A stretch of DNA of 64,000 bases from Venatoribacter cucullus (GTDB taxonomy: Bacteria; Pseudomonadota; Gammaproteobacteria; Pseudomonadales; Oceanobacteraceae), in NCBI RefSeq assembly GCF_016132445.1, contig NZ_CP046056.1, positions 2,604,501 to 2,668,500 on the forward strand, written 5' to 3'. Shown piece after piece: positions 46,018-55,459 of the stretch. Position 1 is the stretch's first letter. The number at the start of each line of letters is the position of its first letter. The translations under genes and the position numbers were made by a program. Under the pieces are notes generated by a model, which worked only from the letters and a program-made list of their open reading frames with translations, was not told the DNA's origin and searched no databases.

Positions 46018-46100
46018 GGCAAAAAAGGGCCGACATTCTTGCCAAACGAGCGCAAAAAATCATCATTTTTTTGCCAAAAAAGCCAATTCATATCGGCAAA
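46018..46100. promoter_or_regulatory. Cluster of TTGCCAAA-type motifs upstream of gdhA
   Basis: The 407-base gap between tolC and gdhA has no gene. Within it the core TTGCC(A/T)A or its complement GGCAAA recurs four times (46018-46024, 46039-46046, 46070-46079, 46095-46100), 50-135 bases before the gdhA ATG. It could be operator DNA. The rest of the gap is A/T-rich with no feature I can support except the tolC terminator. Confidence 0.35.
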
Positions 46101-46327
46101 GAGTGCCAGAGTTGACAATTTTTACGCGTGTCGTTTTTTAATAACCTATTGATTTATAAAGGAAAATCGAAAGTCTGATCGTCAAGTGACGCAAAATATG
46201 TCAGCTGTATGAAAGTTCCACGAACAAACCCACACTTTGTCATGATTGCCAGCATCTTTCGCTCAATAGCCGTTATTTGCTGCCACAGGAGTCTGCGGGG
46301 AAAGCAGTGGCTGCAAATGCCAGGCAT

Positions 46328-46351
46328 AAAAAAAGCAGCCCGGAGGCTGCT
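46328..46351 (-). terminator. Rho-independent terminator of tolC
   Basis: AGCAGCC-4-GGCTGCT stem-loop followed on the minus strand by seven U, 22 bases after the tolC stop. Confidence 0.85.
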
Positions 46352-46372
46352 TGCAGCGGGTTACAAATCGGC

Positions 46373-47719
46373 TCAGGCGCCGTTGGCTAACCAGCCATTC
46401 AGTGCCTGCAGGTCACCCTCGTTCAGGGTACCGGCAAAGAACTTCAGATTGAGCAGATTCAGAATGTAGTCGTAACGGGCGTTGGCATAGTCACGCTGGG
46501 CACGGTACAGATTTTTCTGCGCATCCAGTACTTCCACAATGTTACGGGTACCCACCCGGTAACCGGTTTCGGTGGCTTCTACCGCACTCTGGGCCGAGGT
46601 GATGGCCTGCTTACGCGCCTTGATGTTCAGGGTATCGGTCTGCACCTGACGGAACAGACTGCGGATATTCTGGCGCACATCGCGGCGTTGTTTTTCCAGC
46701 TGGTAATCCGCAGCAGCAAAGTTCAGCGCCGCCTGCTTGCTCTGACCGTACAGCGAGCCACCGGCCAACAGCGGCACGGTTAACTGCACACCGACAACGG
46801 TTGCCTTAGAATCTGTCGGATCTTTAAACGTGCTGAAAGGAGCCTGTTCCGCATCGCTATACGCAGCAGTCAGCTGCACGGTCGGTAAGTGATTAGAACG
46901 GGCCGCATTACGCTGCAGACGCACACTGTCTTTACCGGCTTCGGCCAGTAACACACCAGCGTACTTGCTTAAACCCGACTGCACCCAGTCATCGGCATTG
47001 GCCGGCTCCGGCAATTCCATCGGTACTTCCGCTTTCAGCGGCACCACACGGTCAAAGCGCTGGCCGGTCAGTTGTTCCAGGGCTTCGTAGCTGATATCCA
47101 GCGCCGCTTCCTGGCCCAGCAGGTTCACGTAACTGAGGTCATACGCAGCCTGCGCTTCGTGCACATCGGTAATGGCAATCAGACCCACATCAAAACGCTG
47201 TTTGGTTTGCTCCAGCGAGCGCTTCACGGCTTTCTCCTCCGCCTGCGCAGTGGACAAATTATCCTGCGCCCGCAGCACGTTAAAATAAGCCTGCGCGGTG
47301 CGCAGCAACAGCTGTTGTTCGGCCAGCTGCAATTCCAGACCGGCAGCGCTGTCGCCGGTAACGGCAGCCTGATAGTTGTACCAGCTGTTCAGGTTAAACA
47401 ACGTCTGGGACGCCTGAACCTGCAGTGCTTTCAGGTCATAATCCTTTTCAATATCGATATAACCGGCACCAGCACCACCGGCAAGATTGATTGACTCGGC
47501 TTCAGTATCGTACTTGTTAATGCCATAACTTAACTGCGCCTGCGGCAGCAGCGCCCCGCGGGCGATGGTCACGTTGTAGCTGTTGGCTTCACGGGTGGCA
47601 CGGGCAGCAGCGATTTCCGCATCATTGCTCGCTGCCTGCTGATAAATGGTGCTCAGATCGGCAGCCTGCAGCGATGCAGAAGCCAGCAGAGCTGTGGTCA
47701 GAGAAAGCAGTTTGTTCAT
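46373..47719 (-). CDS. tolC: TolC-family outer membrane efflux protein
   Basis: A 448-residue outer-membrane channel protein with a cleaved signal peptide (about 1-19, SLQA-ADL) and two repeated helical/strand halves: SASLQAADLSTIYQQA..., the coiled hairpin TAQAYFNVLRAQDNLSTAQAEE, and the second-half TGYRVGTRNIVEVLDAQ with LNLKFFAGTL. It links inner-membrane exporters to the outside. The divergent nudF-yqiB-cpdA-yqiA-parE run on its other side is the E. coli tolC neighbourhood, which supports the symbol. Confidence 0.93.
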   Translation of the reverse strand: MNKLLSLTTALLASASLQAADLSTIYQQAASNDAEIAAARATREANSYNVTIARGALLPQAQLSYGINKYDTEAESINLAGGAGAGYIDIEKDYDLKALQVQASQTLFNLNSWYNYQAAVTGDSAAGLELQLAEQQLLLRTAQAYFNVLRAQDNLSTAQAEEKAVKRSLEQTKQRFDVGLIAITDVHEAQAAYDLSYVNLLGQEAALDISYEALEQLTGQRFDRVVPLKAEVPMELPEPANADDWVQSGLSKYAGVLLAEAGKDSVRLQRNAARSNHLPTVQLTAAYSDAEQAPFSTFKDPTDSKATVVGVQLTVPLLAGGSLYGQSKQAALNFAAADYQLEKQRRDVRQNIRSLFRQVQTDTLNIKARKQAITSAQSAVEATETGYRVGTRNIVEVLDAQKNLYRAQRDYANARYDYILNLLNLKFFAGTLNEGDLQALNGWLANGA

Positions 47720-47880
47720 AGTGTTGCCTTTCGCAGCGGGTATGAAGTGGAATGTTGCCGGATTCTAACAGAAAACAATTGGTGTAATCCTTCGGGATTG
47801 TTCCATCAATAAGAACACAGCGTGCTGATGGCTCGCGCCAGTGCGGCATATTCTTGTTCAGTAATATAGGTAGGTCAAGC

Positions 47881-48510
47881 GTGAAACTCACCCCGTTATT
47901 TACCCGGCAGGATACCGAGGTTATCAGCCAGGAAGTGCTGTATCAGGGCTTCTTCCGGATGGAAAAACTGCAACTGCGGCACCGTACGTTTGCCGGCGAC
48001 TGGACCCCGGTTTTTACCCGTGAGCTGTTCGAGCGTGGCCAGGCCGTGTGCGTCTTGCTGTATGATCCGGCACTGGATTGTGTGGTGCTGACCGAACAAT
48101 TCCGTGCCGGCGCCCTGGGCGATGAGCGCTCCCCCTGGCTGCTGGAACTGGTGGCCGGCATGGTGGAACCCGGTGAACAATACGAACAGGTCGCACGGCG
48201 CGAAGCGCTGGAAGAAGCCGGCTGTGCGGTCGGGCAACTGCTGCCGATCTGCCATTACTGGGTGTCGCCGGGCGGCACCAGCGAGTGGGTGCAGCTATAC
48301 TGCGCCCTGATCGACAGCGCCCCACTGGGCGGGTTACATGGCCTGGACGAAGAGCAGGAAGACATCCGCCTCGTAACCCTAAGCTTTACCGAAGCCTGGC
48401 AGGCCCTGCAGCAAGGCATCATCAATAACGCTGCTACTATCATGGCGCTGCAGTGGCTGAAAATTCAGCACCACAGCCTGCAAACCCACAATGCACCGGA
48501 AACCCCCTGA
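47881..48510 (+). CDS. nudF: ADP-ribose pyrophosphatase
   Basis: NudF splits ADP-ribose into AMP and ribose 5-phosphate. The 209-residue protein has a complete Nudix box (GMVEPGEQYEQVARREALEEAG, about residues 97-118) and the family CHYWVSPGGTSEW segment. Start is the GTG at 47881, with TAGGTAG before it; a TTG at 47854 is rejected. First gene of the nudF-yqiB-cpdA-yqiA-parE series. Confidence 0.92.
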   Translation: MKLTPLFTRQDTEVISQEVLYQGFFRMEKLQLRHRTFAGDWTPVFTRELFERGQAVCVLLYDPALDCVVLTEQFRAGALGDERSPWLLELVAGMVEPGEQYEQVARREALEEAGCAVGQLLPICHYWVSPGGTSEWVQLYCALIDSAPLGGLHGLDEEQEDIRLVTLSFTEAWQALQQGIINNAATIMALQWLKIQHHSLQTHNAPETP

Positions 48511-48516
48511 GAGCCT

Positions 48517-48981
48517 ATGACCTTACGCCGCCGTTATGTCCCCGACCTGCAGGAAATGGCCGCCCTGTGTGACGCCAATTACCTGCGCCTGCTGAAGCTG
48601 CTGCCCGAGGGCCAGAGCGAGCGCGAGTTTCTGCTGGGCGATGGCGAACAACAGGCCAGTGTGCGTCTTTATATAGAAGAAGATCACCGTTACACCACCA
48701 TGCTGCGGATTGAACAGCAGGGCTACAGCCCGGCCTGGCTGCAGCCACAGGCGATGCAGGTGCGCCTGTACCACGATGCCGACATGGCCGAAGTGCTCAG
48801 TTACCAGCAGTCACAGCGTTTTCATGGCCGTTATCCCTACCCGAATCCGGCCATGCGGCTGCCCGATGAAAAACTGCAACTGAACCGCTTCCTGGCCGAG
48901 TGGCTGACCCACTGCCTGCAGCACGGCCGGGCGGCGTCACCCTTGGTTTTTGGCCGGGAACAACCAGCCGGCAACCCATAA
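48517..48981 (+). CDS. yqiB: DUF1249 protein (YqiB)
   Basis: A 154-residue cytoplasmic protein with the DUF1249 pattern: YVPDLQEMAALCDANYLRLLKLLP at the start, then YTTMLRIEQQG, MQVRLYHDADMAEVLSYQ and YPYPNPAMRLPDEKLQLNRFLAEWL. Function is not known. Always found between nudF and cpdA in gammaproteobacteria, as here, six bases after nudF. Confidence 0.88.
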   Translation: MTLRRRYVPDLQEMAALCDANYLRLLKLLPEGQSEREFLLGDGEQQASVRLYIEEDHRYTTMLRIEQQGYSPAWLQPQAMQVRLYHDADMAEVLSYQQSQRFHGRYPYPNPAMRLPDEKLQLNRFLAEWLTHCLQHGRAASPLVFGREQPAGNP

Positions 48982-49158
48982 TTGTGAACCCTGTCAAAGC
49001 AGCATTGCCATCGGAGCAGTAAAGTTAGAAACTGACGCAAAATAGCCAAACGTACCGGTTGACCGGCTGCCATAGTGCAAACTGCCTGTAACCGATTTTT
49101 TCACCGCAAACAGGCCTGCTTTCATCACCAAAACAGGCTCTAAGGACAGAGGTGCCGT

Positions 49159-49965
49159 TTGTATTCACTGGATACAACAACAACACTGCGGCTGGTACAG
49201 ATCACGGATACCCACCTGAATGGCCCGGAAGATGGCCATTTGCTGGGTATGAAAACCCTGCACAGCATGAATTGTGTGCTGGATATCGTCCGCAGTGAAC
49301 AACCCCGCATGGATGCCATACTGGTTAGCGGTGATCTGGCGCAGGATGGCAGCGTGCGCGCCTATCAGCACCTGCATCAAGCCCTGCAACCCTTTGCCTG
49401 CCCGGTATTCTGGTTTGAAGGTAACCACGACAACCCCGACAACCTGCAACAGGTGGCGGCCGGCACTGAACATCTGCAACGGGTTATACGCACCCCGCAC
49501 TGGCAACTGATTCTGCTGAACTCACAGGTAATCGGCTCGGTACACGGCCATCTGGCCGCCGATCAGTTACAGCTGCTGGAACACACCCTGCAGGAACGCC
49601 CGGATCTGCACACACTGGTCAGTTTTCATCATCACCCGCTGTCCATGGGCAGCCGCTGGATTGATACCATTGGCCTGCACAATGCTGACGAATTGCTGGC
49701 CATCGTACGCCGCCACACCAATGTCCGCTGCGTACTCTGGGGCCATGTGCATCAGGAAAGTGACCAGATAATCGACGGCGTGCGGTATTTATCCACACCC
49801 TCAACCTGTGTGCAGTTTATGCCCGGCTCGGACGACTTTGCCATCGACACCCTGGCGCCGGGTTACCGCTGGCTGGATCTGCACCCCGATGGCCGCGTTG
49901 ATACCGGCGTCAGCCGAGTGGAAGACATTGCCTTCGATATCGATTATTCCGTTAAAGGATACTGA
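49159..49965 (+). CDS. cpdA: 3',5'-cyclic-AMP phosphodiesterase
   Basis: CpdA hydrolyses cAMP. The 268-residue metallophosphoesterase shows the full two-metal set: QITDTHL, VSGDLAQDG, FEGNHD, VSFHHHPL and LWGHVHQE. The best start is TTG at 49159. The 177-base gap before it has no gene; it may hold a second promoter. The adenylate cyclase gene cyaA lies in the same window at 59825. Confidence 0.93.
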   Translation: MYSLDTTTTLRLVQITDTHLNGPEDGHLLGMKTLHSMNCVLDIVRSEQPRMDAILVSGDLAQDGSVRAYQHLHQALQPFACPVFWFEGNHDNPDNLQQVAAGTEHLQRVIRTPHWQLILLNSQVIGSVHGHLAADQLQLLEHTLQERPDLHTLVSFHHHPLSMGSRWIDTIGLHNADELLAIVRRHTNVRCVLWGHVHQESDQIIDGVRYLSTPSTCVQFMPGSDDFAIDTLAPGYRWLDLHPDGRVDTGVSRVEDIAFDIDYSVKGY

Positions 49966-49968
49966 CGC

Positions 49969-50574
49969 TTGTACCCCAAGGATCTGGGCTGCCTGTACCT
50001 GCATGGTTTTTTAAGCTCGCCCCAATCACAGAAAGCCCGCGAACTGAGTGCGTTGTTTGAACGCCACGGCCACCCCGGGCAGCTGCGCATTCCGGCCCTG
50101 CCCTTTGCCCCGGCCGCCGCCATCGAACTGGCCCGCGAGGAACTGGCGCGGCTGCAGCAACAATTCCCCCGCGTCCTGGTCATTGGCAGTTCCCTGGGCG
50201 GCTTTTACGCCACCCATCTGGCCGAAACCTTTGGCGTGAAAGCGGCGCTGATCAATCCGGCGGTGCGGCCGTTTGCTTTGTTTGAACATTATTTAGGGCC
50301 AAACCGGCATTTTTATACCGGCGAAATCCACCAGCTGACCGTGGAACATATCCAGCAACTGCAACAGCTCGATTGCCCAACCATTCAGCACCCGGACAAC
50401 CTGTTTCTGCTGTTGCAGACCGGCGATGAAACGCTGGATTACCGGCTGGCTGCCAGCCTGTACCGCCACTGCCCGGCCTGGCTGGAAGGCGGCGGCAACC
50501 ACAGCTTTGCACACTTTACCGAACGCCTGCCCATGCTGCTGCACTGGGCCTGCCGCCAAGGAGCCTCTGAATAA
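49969..50574 (+). CDS. yqiA: YqiA-type esterase
   Basis: A 201-residue alpha/beta hydrolase: YLHGFLSSPQSQKA near the start, nucleophile Ser in GSSLGGFYAT, late Asp in LLQTGDETLDY and His in GGNHSFAHF. E. coli YqiA acts on short acyl-CoA and p-nitrophenyl esters in vitro; the natural substrate is unclear. Start is TTG, four bases after cpdA. The gene ends inside a hairpin (50561-50599). Confidence 0.9.
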   Translation: MYPKDLGCLYLHGFLSSPQSQKARELSALFERHGHPGQLRIPALPFAPAAAIELAREELARLQQQFPRVLVIGSSLGGFYATHLAETFGVKAALINPAVRPFALFEHYLGPNRHFYTGEIHQLTVEHIQQLQQLDCPTIQHPDNLFLLLQTGDETLDYRLAASLYRHCPAWLEGGGNHSFAHFTERLPMLLHWACRQGASE

Positions 50575-50599
50575 CTCTGCACGAGTAACTCAGAGGCTC
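50561..50599 (+). terminator. Long hairpin between yqiA and parE
   Basis: GAGCCTCTGA and TCAGAGGCTC pair perfectly, with a further ACTC/GAGT pair inside; the yqiA stop is within the loop. No strong T-run (CTTAAGTT follows). Possibly a processing site or weak terminator separating yqiA from parE. Confidence 0.5.
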
Positions 50600-50651
50600 C
50601 TTAAGTTATACTCGGCCGCATTACTGCACTACCGCCCAACCAGAGGTTTGA

Positions 50652-52544
50652 ATGTCCAAACAATACACCGCGTCGTCGATTGAGGTTTTAAGCGGCCTCG
50701 ACCCCGTCCGTAAACGTCCGGGCATGTACACCGACACCACCCGCCCCAACCATCTGGCGCAGGAAGTCATCGATAACTCGGTTGACGAAGCGCTGGCCGG
50801 CCACGCCAGCTTTGTCGAAGTTACCCTGCACGGCGACGGCTCTATGACCGTACTGGACGATGGCCGCGGCATGCCCACCGATATTCACCCGGAACATGGG
50901 GTATCCGGGGTAGAACTGATCCTCAGCCAGCTGCACGCCGGCGGTAAATTCTCCAACGACAACTACCAGTTTTCCGGTGGTCTGCACGGCGTGGGGGTGT
51001 CGGTAGTAAACGCACTGTCACAGGTGCTGGAAGTCACCATCTGGCGCGATGGCCAGGTCTCTCGCATCGGCTTCAAAGACGGCTACAAAGCCCTCGATCT
51101 GCAGGTGGTGGACAGCTGCGCCAAGAAGAAAACCGGTACCAGCGTGCGCTTCCTGCCCGATCCGAAATATTTTGATTCACCCAGGTTTTCCGTCCCACGC
51201 CTGAAACACGTCCTGCGCGCCAAAGCGGTGCTGTGCCCGGGCCTGCGCATCCGCTTTAACGCTCCCAATGCCGAAGACAGCGCCGAGTGGTACTACGAAG
51301 ACGGCCTGAAGGATTACCTGAAAGTGGCCAGCACCGGTTACGAGGTATTACCGGCCGAGCCCTTTACCGGCTCCATGTCCGGCTCCACCGAAGGCGTCGA
51401 CTGGGCCGTGCACTGGCTGCCAGACGGCGGCGAACTGCTGCAGGAAAGCTACGTTAACCTGATCCCCACCGCCCAGGGCGGTACCCACGTTAACGGTTTC
51501 CGCTCCGGCCTGCTGGATGCGCTGCGCGAGTTCTGCGAATTCCGCAACCTGCTGCCACGCGGCATCAAACTGACCCCGGAAGACGTCTGGGAACGCTGTT
51601 CCTATGTACTGTCAGCCAAGCTGGCCGACCCGCAGTTTGCCGGCCAGACCAAAGAGCGCTTGTCCTCCCGCGAAGCCTCCAGCTTTATTGCCGGCGTCGT
51701 AAAAGACTCGTTCGCGTTATGGCTGAACGAGCACACCGCCGAAGCGGAACTGATTGCCGAGCTGGCCATTTCCAGCGCCCAGACCCGGTTGCGTAAATCC
51801 AAAACCGTGGCGCGCAAAAAAATCACCCAGGGCCCGGCACTGCCCGGCAAACTGGCCGATTGTTCTGGCCAGGACAGCGAGCGCGGCGAACTGTTTCTGG
51901 TGGAAGGGGATTCCGCCGGTGGCTCCGCCAAGCAGGCGCGCGACCGTGAATTCCAGGCCATTCTGCCGCTGCGCGGTAAAATTCTGAACACCTGGGAAGT
52001 CGATTCCAACGAAATTCTGGCCTCGCAGGAAGTGCACGATATTGCCGTCGCCATGGGCATCGACCCCGGTTCCGATGACTTATCCGGCCTGCGCTACGGC
52101 AAAATCTGCATCCTCGCCGACGCCGACTCCGACGGCCTGCACATCGCCACGCTGCTGTGCGCCCTGTTTGTACGTCACTTTCCGAAACTGGTGCGCGAAG
52201 GCCATGTATACGTTGCCATGCCGCCGCTGTACCGTATCGACATTGGTAAAGACGTTTACTACGCCCTGGATGAAGCCGAAAAAGAAGGCGTGCTGGAACG
52301 CATCCGCGCCGAAAACAAGCGCGGCAAAGTGAACGTGCAGCGCTTCAAAGGGCTGGGTGAAATGAACCCGCTGCAACTGCGCGAAACCACCATGGACCCG
52401 AACACCCGCCGGCTGGTGCAGCTGGGATTGGAGCCGGACGATGGCACCAATGAAATGATGGATATGCTGCTGGCCAAGAAACGCGCCGGTGATCGCAAAA
52501 ACTGGTTGGAAACCCGCGGCAACGAGGCTGATATCGCCCTCTGA
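50652..52544 (+). CDS. parE: DNA topoisomerase IV subunit B
   Basis: ParE is the ATPase subunit of topoisomerase IV, which unlinks daughter chromosomes. The 630-residue protein has the GHKL ATPase motifs (ENSVDEA-like IDNSVDEALAG, DDGRGMPTDIH, GGLHGVGVSVVNALS), the TOPRIM motifs EGDSAGGSAKQARDR and DADSDGLHI, and the C-terminal QRFKGLGEMNP. A pre-GyrB insertion is absent, so ParE rather than GyrB. Its partner parC is at 56506. Confidence 0.96.
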   Translation: MSKQYTASSIEVLSGLDPVRKRPGMYTDTTRPNHLAQEVIDNSVDEALAGHASFVEVTLHGDGSMTVLDDGRGMPTDIHPEHGVSGVELILSQLHAGGKFSNDNYQFSGGLHGVGVSVVNALSQVLEVTIWRDGQVSRIGFKDGYKALDLQVVDSCAKKKTGTSVRFLPDPKYFDSPRFSVPRLKHVLRAKAVLCPGLRIRFNAPNAEDSAEWYYEDGLKDYLKVASTGYEVLPAEPFTGSMSGSTEGVDWAVHWLPDGGELLQESYVNLIPTAQGGTHVNGFRSGLLDALREFCEFRNLLPRGIKLTPEDVWERCSYVLSAKLADPQFAGQTKERLSSREASSFIAGVVKDSFALWLNEHTAEAELIAELAISSAQTRLRKSKTVARKKITQGPALPGKLADCSGQDSERGELFLVEGDSAGGSAKQARDREFQAILPLRGKILNTWEVDSNEILASQEVHDIAVAMGIDPGSDDLSGLRYGKICILADADSDGLHIATLLCALFVRHFPKLVREGHVYVAMPPLYRIDIGKDVYYALDEAEKEGVLERIRAENKRGKVNVQRFKGLGEMNPLQLRETTMDPNTRRLVQLGLEPDDGTNEMMDMLLAKKRAGDRKNWLETRGNEADIAL

Positions 52545-52581
52545 ACCGCAACACTGCGCCTTGGCGGCCGGAGAAGGAACG

Positions 52582-55395
52582 ATGATGTGCAGCAAAAGAC
52601 GGCCATTCTGGCTGGCCGTACTCTTACTGAGCTGGTCATCCTGGCTGCCGGCCGACACTACCCCACCGGCAGCGGCAAAAACCACCAGCATTCTGTTATT
52701 GCTGGCCTATGAGCCGCTCTATCCGGCCGCCCAGTCACTGGTACAGGCACTGTCCGGCCAGCTGCGCCAGCAGGTTAAGCAACCACTGCAGCTGCATGTG
52801 GAATATATGGACAGCGACCTGCTGAACAGCACCACCTACCTGCAGCAGTTCGGTAATCTGCTGCACAGCAAACAGCAACAGGGCGAACGCTACGATCTGG
52901 CCATTGTCGCCGGCAACAGCGCACTGCAACTGGCGGCGCAGGAACAGCAGCGGGTGCTGGCCGATACACCAGTCGTCTTTATGAACGTCAGCGACACCGC
53001 CCTTATCCGCCGCCTGCTGCCGGGCGGCAACCTCACCGGGGTGCCCGAACTGCCGTTCGTGTATGAATTTCTGGCCCTGTGCCGTTCCTTGTTTGCCGAT
53101 AGACAAACCCTGCACGTTATTGTCGACAGCCGCTCTGGTCAGCGCGACTTCCTGCCGCTGCTGCAACAGGCCACCGACAGCCTGGGCAAAACCCTGCAGG
53201 TGCATTCCCTTACCGATCTCAGCTGGGACGAACTGGCCAGCGAACTGCAGCAATTGCGGCGCCAGCCGGTACTGCTGTTATCCGCTTATCAGGACCGCCT
53301 GCAGCAGCCCAAAGCCTTCCGCGATGCCATTGCCTTTCTCAGTGAACAATCCGCCAGCCCCCTGTGGCATTTATGGCCACAGGGTATTGGTGAGGGCCTG
53401 ACCGGCGGCGTGGTCAGCGACCGCGATTTCAGTGTGCAACAGGTTGCCGCCATGGCCGGCCAGATTCTGCAGGGCACCCCCGCCGCCAGCCTGCCGGTAC
53501 ACTGGCAGCTGACGCCGGTAACACTGGCCGATGCCCGCCAGCTGGCGCGGTTTGATATCAGCGCCAGTGATCTGCCTGCAGCCGCACGACTGCTGCATCA
53601 GCAAAACAGCTTCTGGCAGCGGTATGGCTGGGTATTGCTGCTGATGGTCACCGCCTCCGGCCTGACCGGGCTGGTGTTATTCCTGATCTGGAGCGAAAGC
53701 CGCCGGCGTCAGCTCAGTGACGAACAACTGCGTGACCGCACCCGCCTGATCCGCAATATTCTGGACTCCATTCCCGACCTGATTTTCTACAAAGACAACC
53801 AGGGCGTGTATGTATTCTGCAACAAACCCTTTGTGCGGGTGATGGGCACCAACCCCGTCGGTAAAACCGATTTCGATGTCTTTGATCAGCAAACGGCGGA
53901 GTTTTTCCGCTCTAAAGACAGCGAAGCGGTGGCGCGTAAAAATATGAACGCCAACGAAGAATGGGTACACAGTGCCGATGGCCGGATCATCTTACTGGAA
54001 ACGCAGAAAACCCCTATTTACGACCGCAAAGGCCGGCACATTGGTGTTTTTGGTTTAAGCCGTGACGTTACCGATCTGAAAAAAGCCCAGCAAAACCTCG
54101 AGCATATTGCGCATCACGATGCCTTAACCAACCTGCCCAATCGGTTGCTGCTGAATAAAAAACTGGAATATGCGCTCAATCTGGCCCGCCGCGCTGAAGA
54201 GCATCTGGGCATTCTGTATCTGGATCTGGACCGCTTCAAAGATATTAACGACACCATCGGCCACGATATCGGCGACCTGCTGCTGAAAGATGTGGCGCAC
54301 CGCCTGCACAATAATATCCGCGATTCCGATATTTGTTCGCGCCTCGGTGGCGATGAATTTATTGTCGTACTGACCAACGTCAATGATGTACAGCGCATTC
54401 AGGAAAAGTGCGAACAATTACTGCAGTTAATTGCCCAGCCCTACAGTCTGCAGGGGCATTTACTCAGTGTGTTTGCCAGCGCCGGCATCAGTGTATTTCC
54501 GCAGCATGGAACCAGCGTCGATGAACTGATCCGCAACGCCGATGCCGCCCTGCACAAAGCCAAAGAACTGGGCCGCAACCGCAGTTATCAGTATGAGCGC
54601 CAGCTGACCGACAGTATTCATTCGCGCATGTCACTGGAACAGGATCTGCGCTCGGCCATGGAAACCCGGCAATTTACCCTGGCCTTCCAGCCACAATTTA
54701 AACTGGGCAGCCTACAACCCTTGCGTGCGGAAGCCTTATTACGCTGGCCACACCCGGCGCGCGGTATGATTTCCCCGCTGGAATTTATTCCGCTGGCGGA
54801 AACCAGTGGCATGATTATTGAGCTGGGTTATTGGGTATTGCGCAGCGCCTGCCAGCAGTTTTTATTCTGGCGCGAGCAGGGACTGAGGCTGGAAAAAATT
54901 GCCGTTAACGTCTCGCCGGTGCAGATTAATTCCAGCTTTGCCAACACCGTAGCCGATATTCTGCAGCAGCTGAATTTTGACCCGCACTGGCTGGAACTGG
55001 AAGTGACCGAAGGACTAATGATGTCAGGCACCACCGAAGTGTCGCAGCAAATAGAACAGCTGCGAGCACTGGGGGTGGAATTTGCCATCGACGATTTCGG
55101 CACCGGTTATTCCTCACTCAGCAAGCTGAAAAGCATGCCGGTGTCGGTACTGAAAATTGACCAGTCTTTTGTGCGCGATATTAACGACGATATTAACGAC
55201 TTTGAAATTGTCCGCGCCATTGTCGCCATGGCCGGCAGCCTGGGGTTAACCGTAGTGGCCGAAGGCGTGGAAACCGCCGCCCACGAAAGCACATTGCAAG
55301 ACCTTGGCTGTGAATGGATGCAGGGCTATTACTACGCCAAACCCATGGCGGCGGATGAGTTTTATCAGTGCTATCGGAACACGCCGGACGCTTAA
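52582..55395 (+). CDS. Periplasmic-sensor PAS-GGDEF-EAL protein
   Basis: A 937-residue membrane protein. Signal peptide (to about 26), a periplasmic ABC-substrate-binding-like domain (about 30-325: DLAIVAGNSALQLAAQ, VFMNVSDTALIRRLLPGGNLTGV, GLTGGVVSDRDFSVQQVAAMAGQILQG), one membrane segment (about 350-370), PAS (about 385-500), GGDEF with intact GGDEF at 589-593 and an RxxD inhibitory site (RDSD) five residues before, and EAL with EALLR at 717-721. It should couple an external ligand to cyclic-di-GMP level. ATG at 52582 has GGAGAAGG before it, 37 bases after parE. Confidence 0.9.
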   Translation: MMCSKRRPFWLAVLLLSWSSWLPADTTPPAAAKTTSILLLLAYEPLYPAAQSLVQALSGQLRQQVKQPLQLHVEYMDSDLLNSTTYLQQFGNLLHSKQQQGERYDLAIVAGNSALQLAAQEQQRVLADTPVVFMNVSDTALIRRLLPGGNLTGVPELPFVYEFLALCRSLFADRQTLHVIVDSRSGQRDFLPLLQQATDSLGKTLQVHSLTDLSWDELASELQQLRRQPVLLLSAYQDRLQQPKAFRDAIAFLSEQSASPLWHLWPQGIGEGLTGGVVSDRDFSVQQVAAMAGQILQGTPAASLPVHWQLTPVTLADARQLARFDISASDLPAAARLLHQQNSFWQRYGWVLLLMVTASGLTGLVLFLIWSESRRRQLSDEQLRDRTRLIRNILDSIPDLIFYKDNQGVYVFCNKPFVRVMGTNPVGKTDFDVFDQQTAEFFRSKDSEAVARKNMNANEEWVHSADGRIILLETQKTPIYDRKGRHIGVFGLSRDVTDLKKAQQNLEHIAHHDALTNLPNRLLLNKKLEYALNLARRAEEHLGILYLDLDRFKDINDTIGHDIGDLLLKDVAHRLHNNIRDSDICSRLGGDEFIVVLTNVNDVQRIQEKCEQLLQLIAQPYSLQGHLLSVFASAGISVFPQHGTSVDELIRNADAALHKAKELGRNRSYQYERQLTDSIHSRMSLEQDLRSAMETRQFTLAFQPQFKLGSLQPLRAEALLRWPHPARGMISPLEFIPLAETSGMIIELGYWVLRSACQQFLFWREQGLRLEKIAVNVSPVQINSSFANTVADILQQLNFDPHWLELEVTEGLMMSGTTEVSQQIEQLRALGVEFAIDDFGTGYSSLSKLKSMPVSVLKIDQSFVRDINDDINDFEIVRAIVAMAGSLGLTVVAEGVETAAHESTLQDLGCEWMQGYYYAKPMAADEFYQCYRNTPDA

Positions 55396-55418
55396 CGAAC
55401 CGCAATGCGGTTCGTTAA
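55392..55418. terminator. Perfect 13-base palindrome at the end of the GGDEF-EAL gene
   Basis: TTAACGAACCGCA and its exact complement TGCGGTTCGTTAA are separated by one base and include the stop codon. A tandem GGGAGAC pair follows. No T-run. Between convergent genes; possible stop or protein-binding site. Confidence 0.55.
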
Positions 55419-55459
55419 CGGGAGACGGGAGACGCCCGCCTTAAAACAACGCAACATAA

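Noticed and set aside
46096-46112. Sigma-54-like TGGCAC...TTGCC on the minus strand upstream of gdhA
   Set aside because: The distance between the GG and GC pairs is two bases short of the fixed spacing needed, so it should not work as a -24/-12 promoter.
45966-46118. 51-residue N-terminal extension of glutamate dehydrogenase
   Set aside because: Family members begin at MRYQSVHEF-type sequence and the total of 447 residues matches known enzymes.
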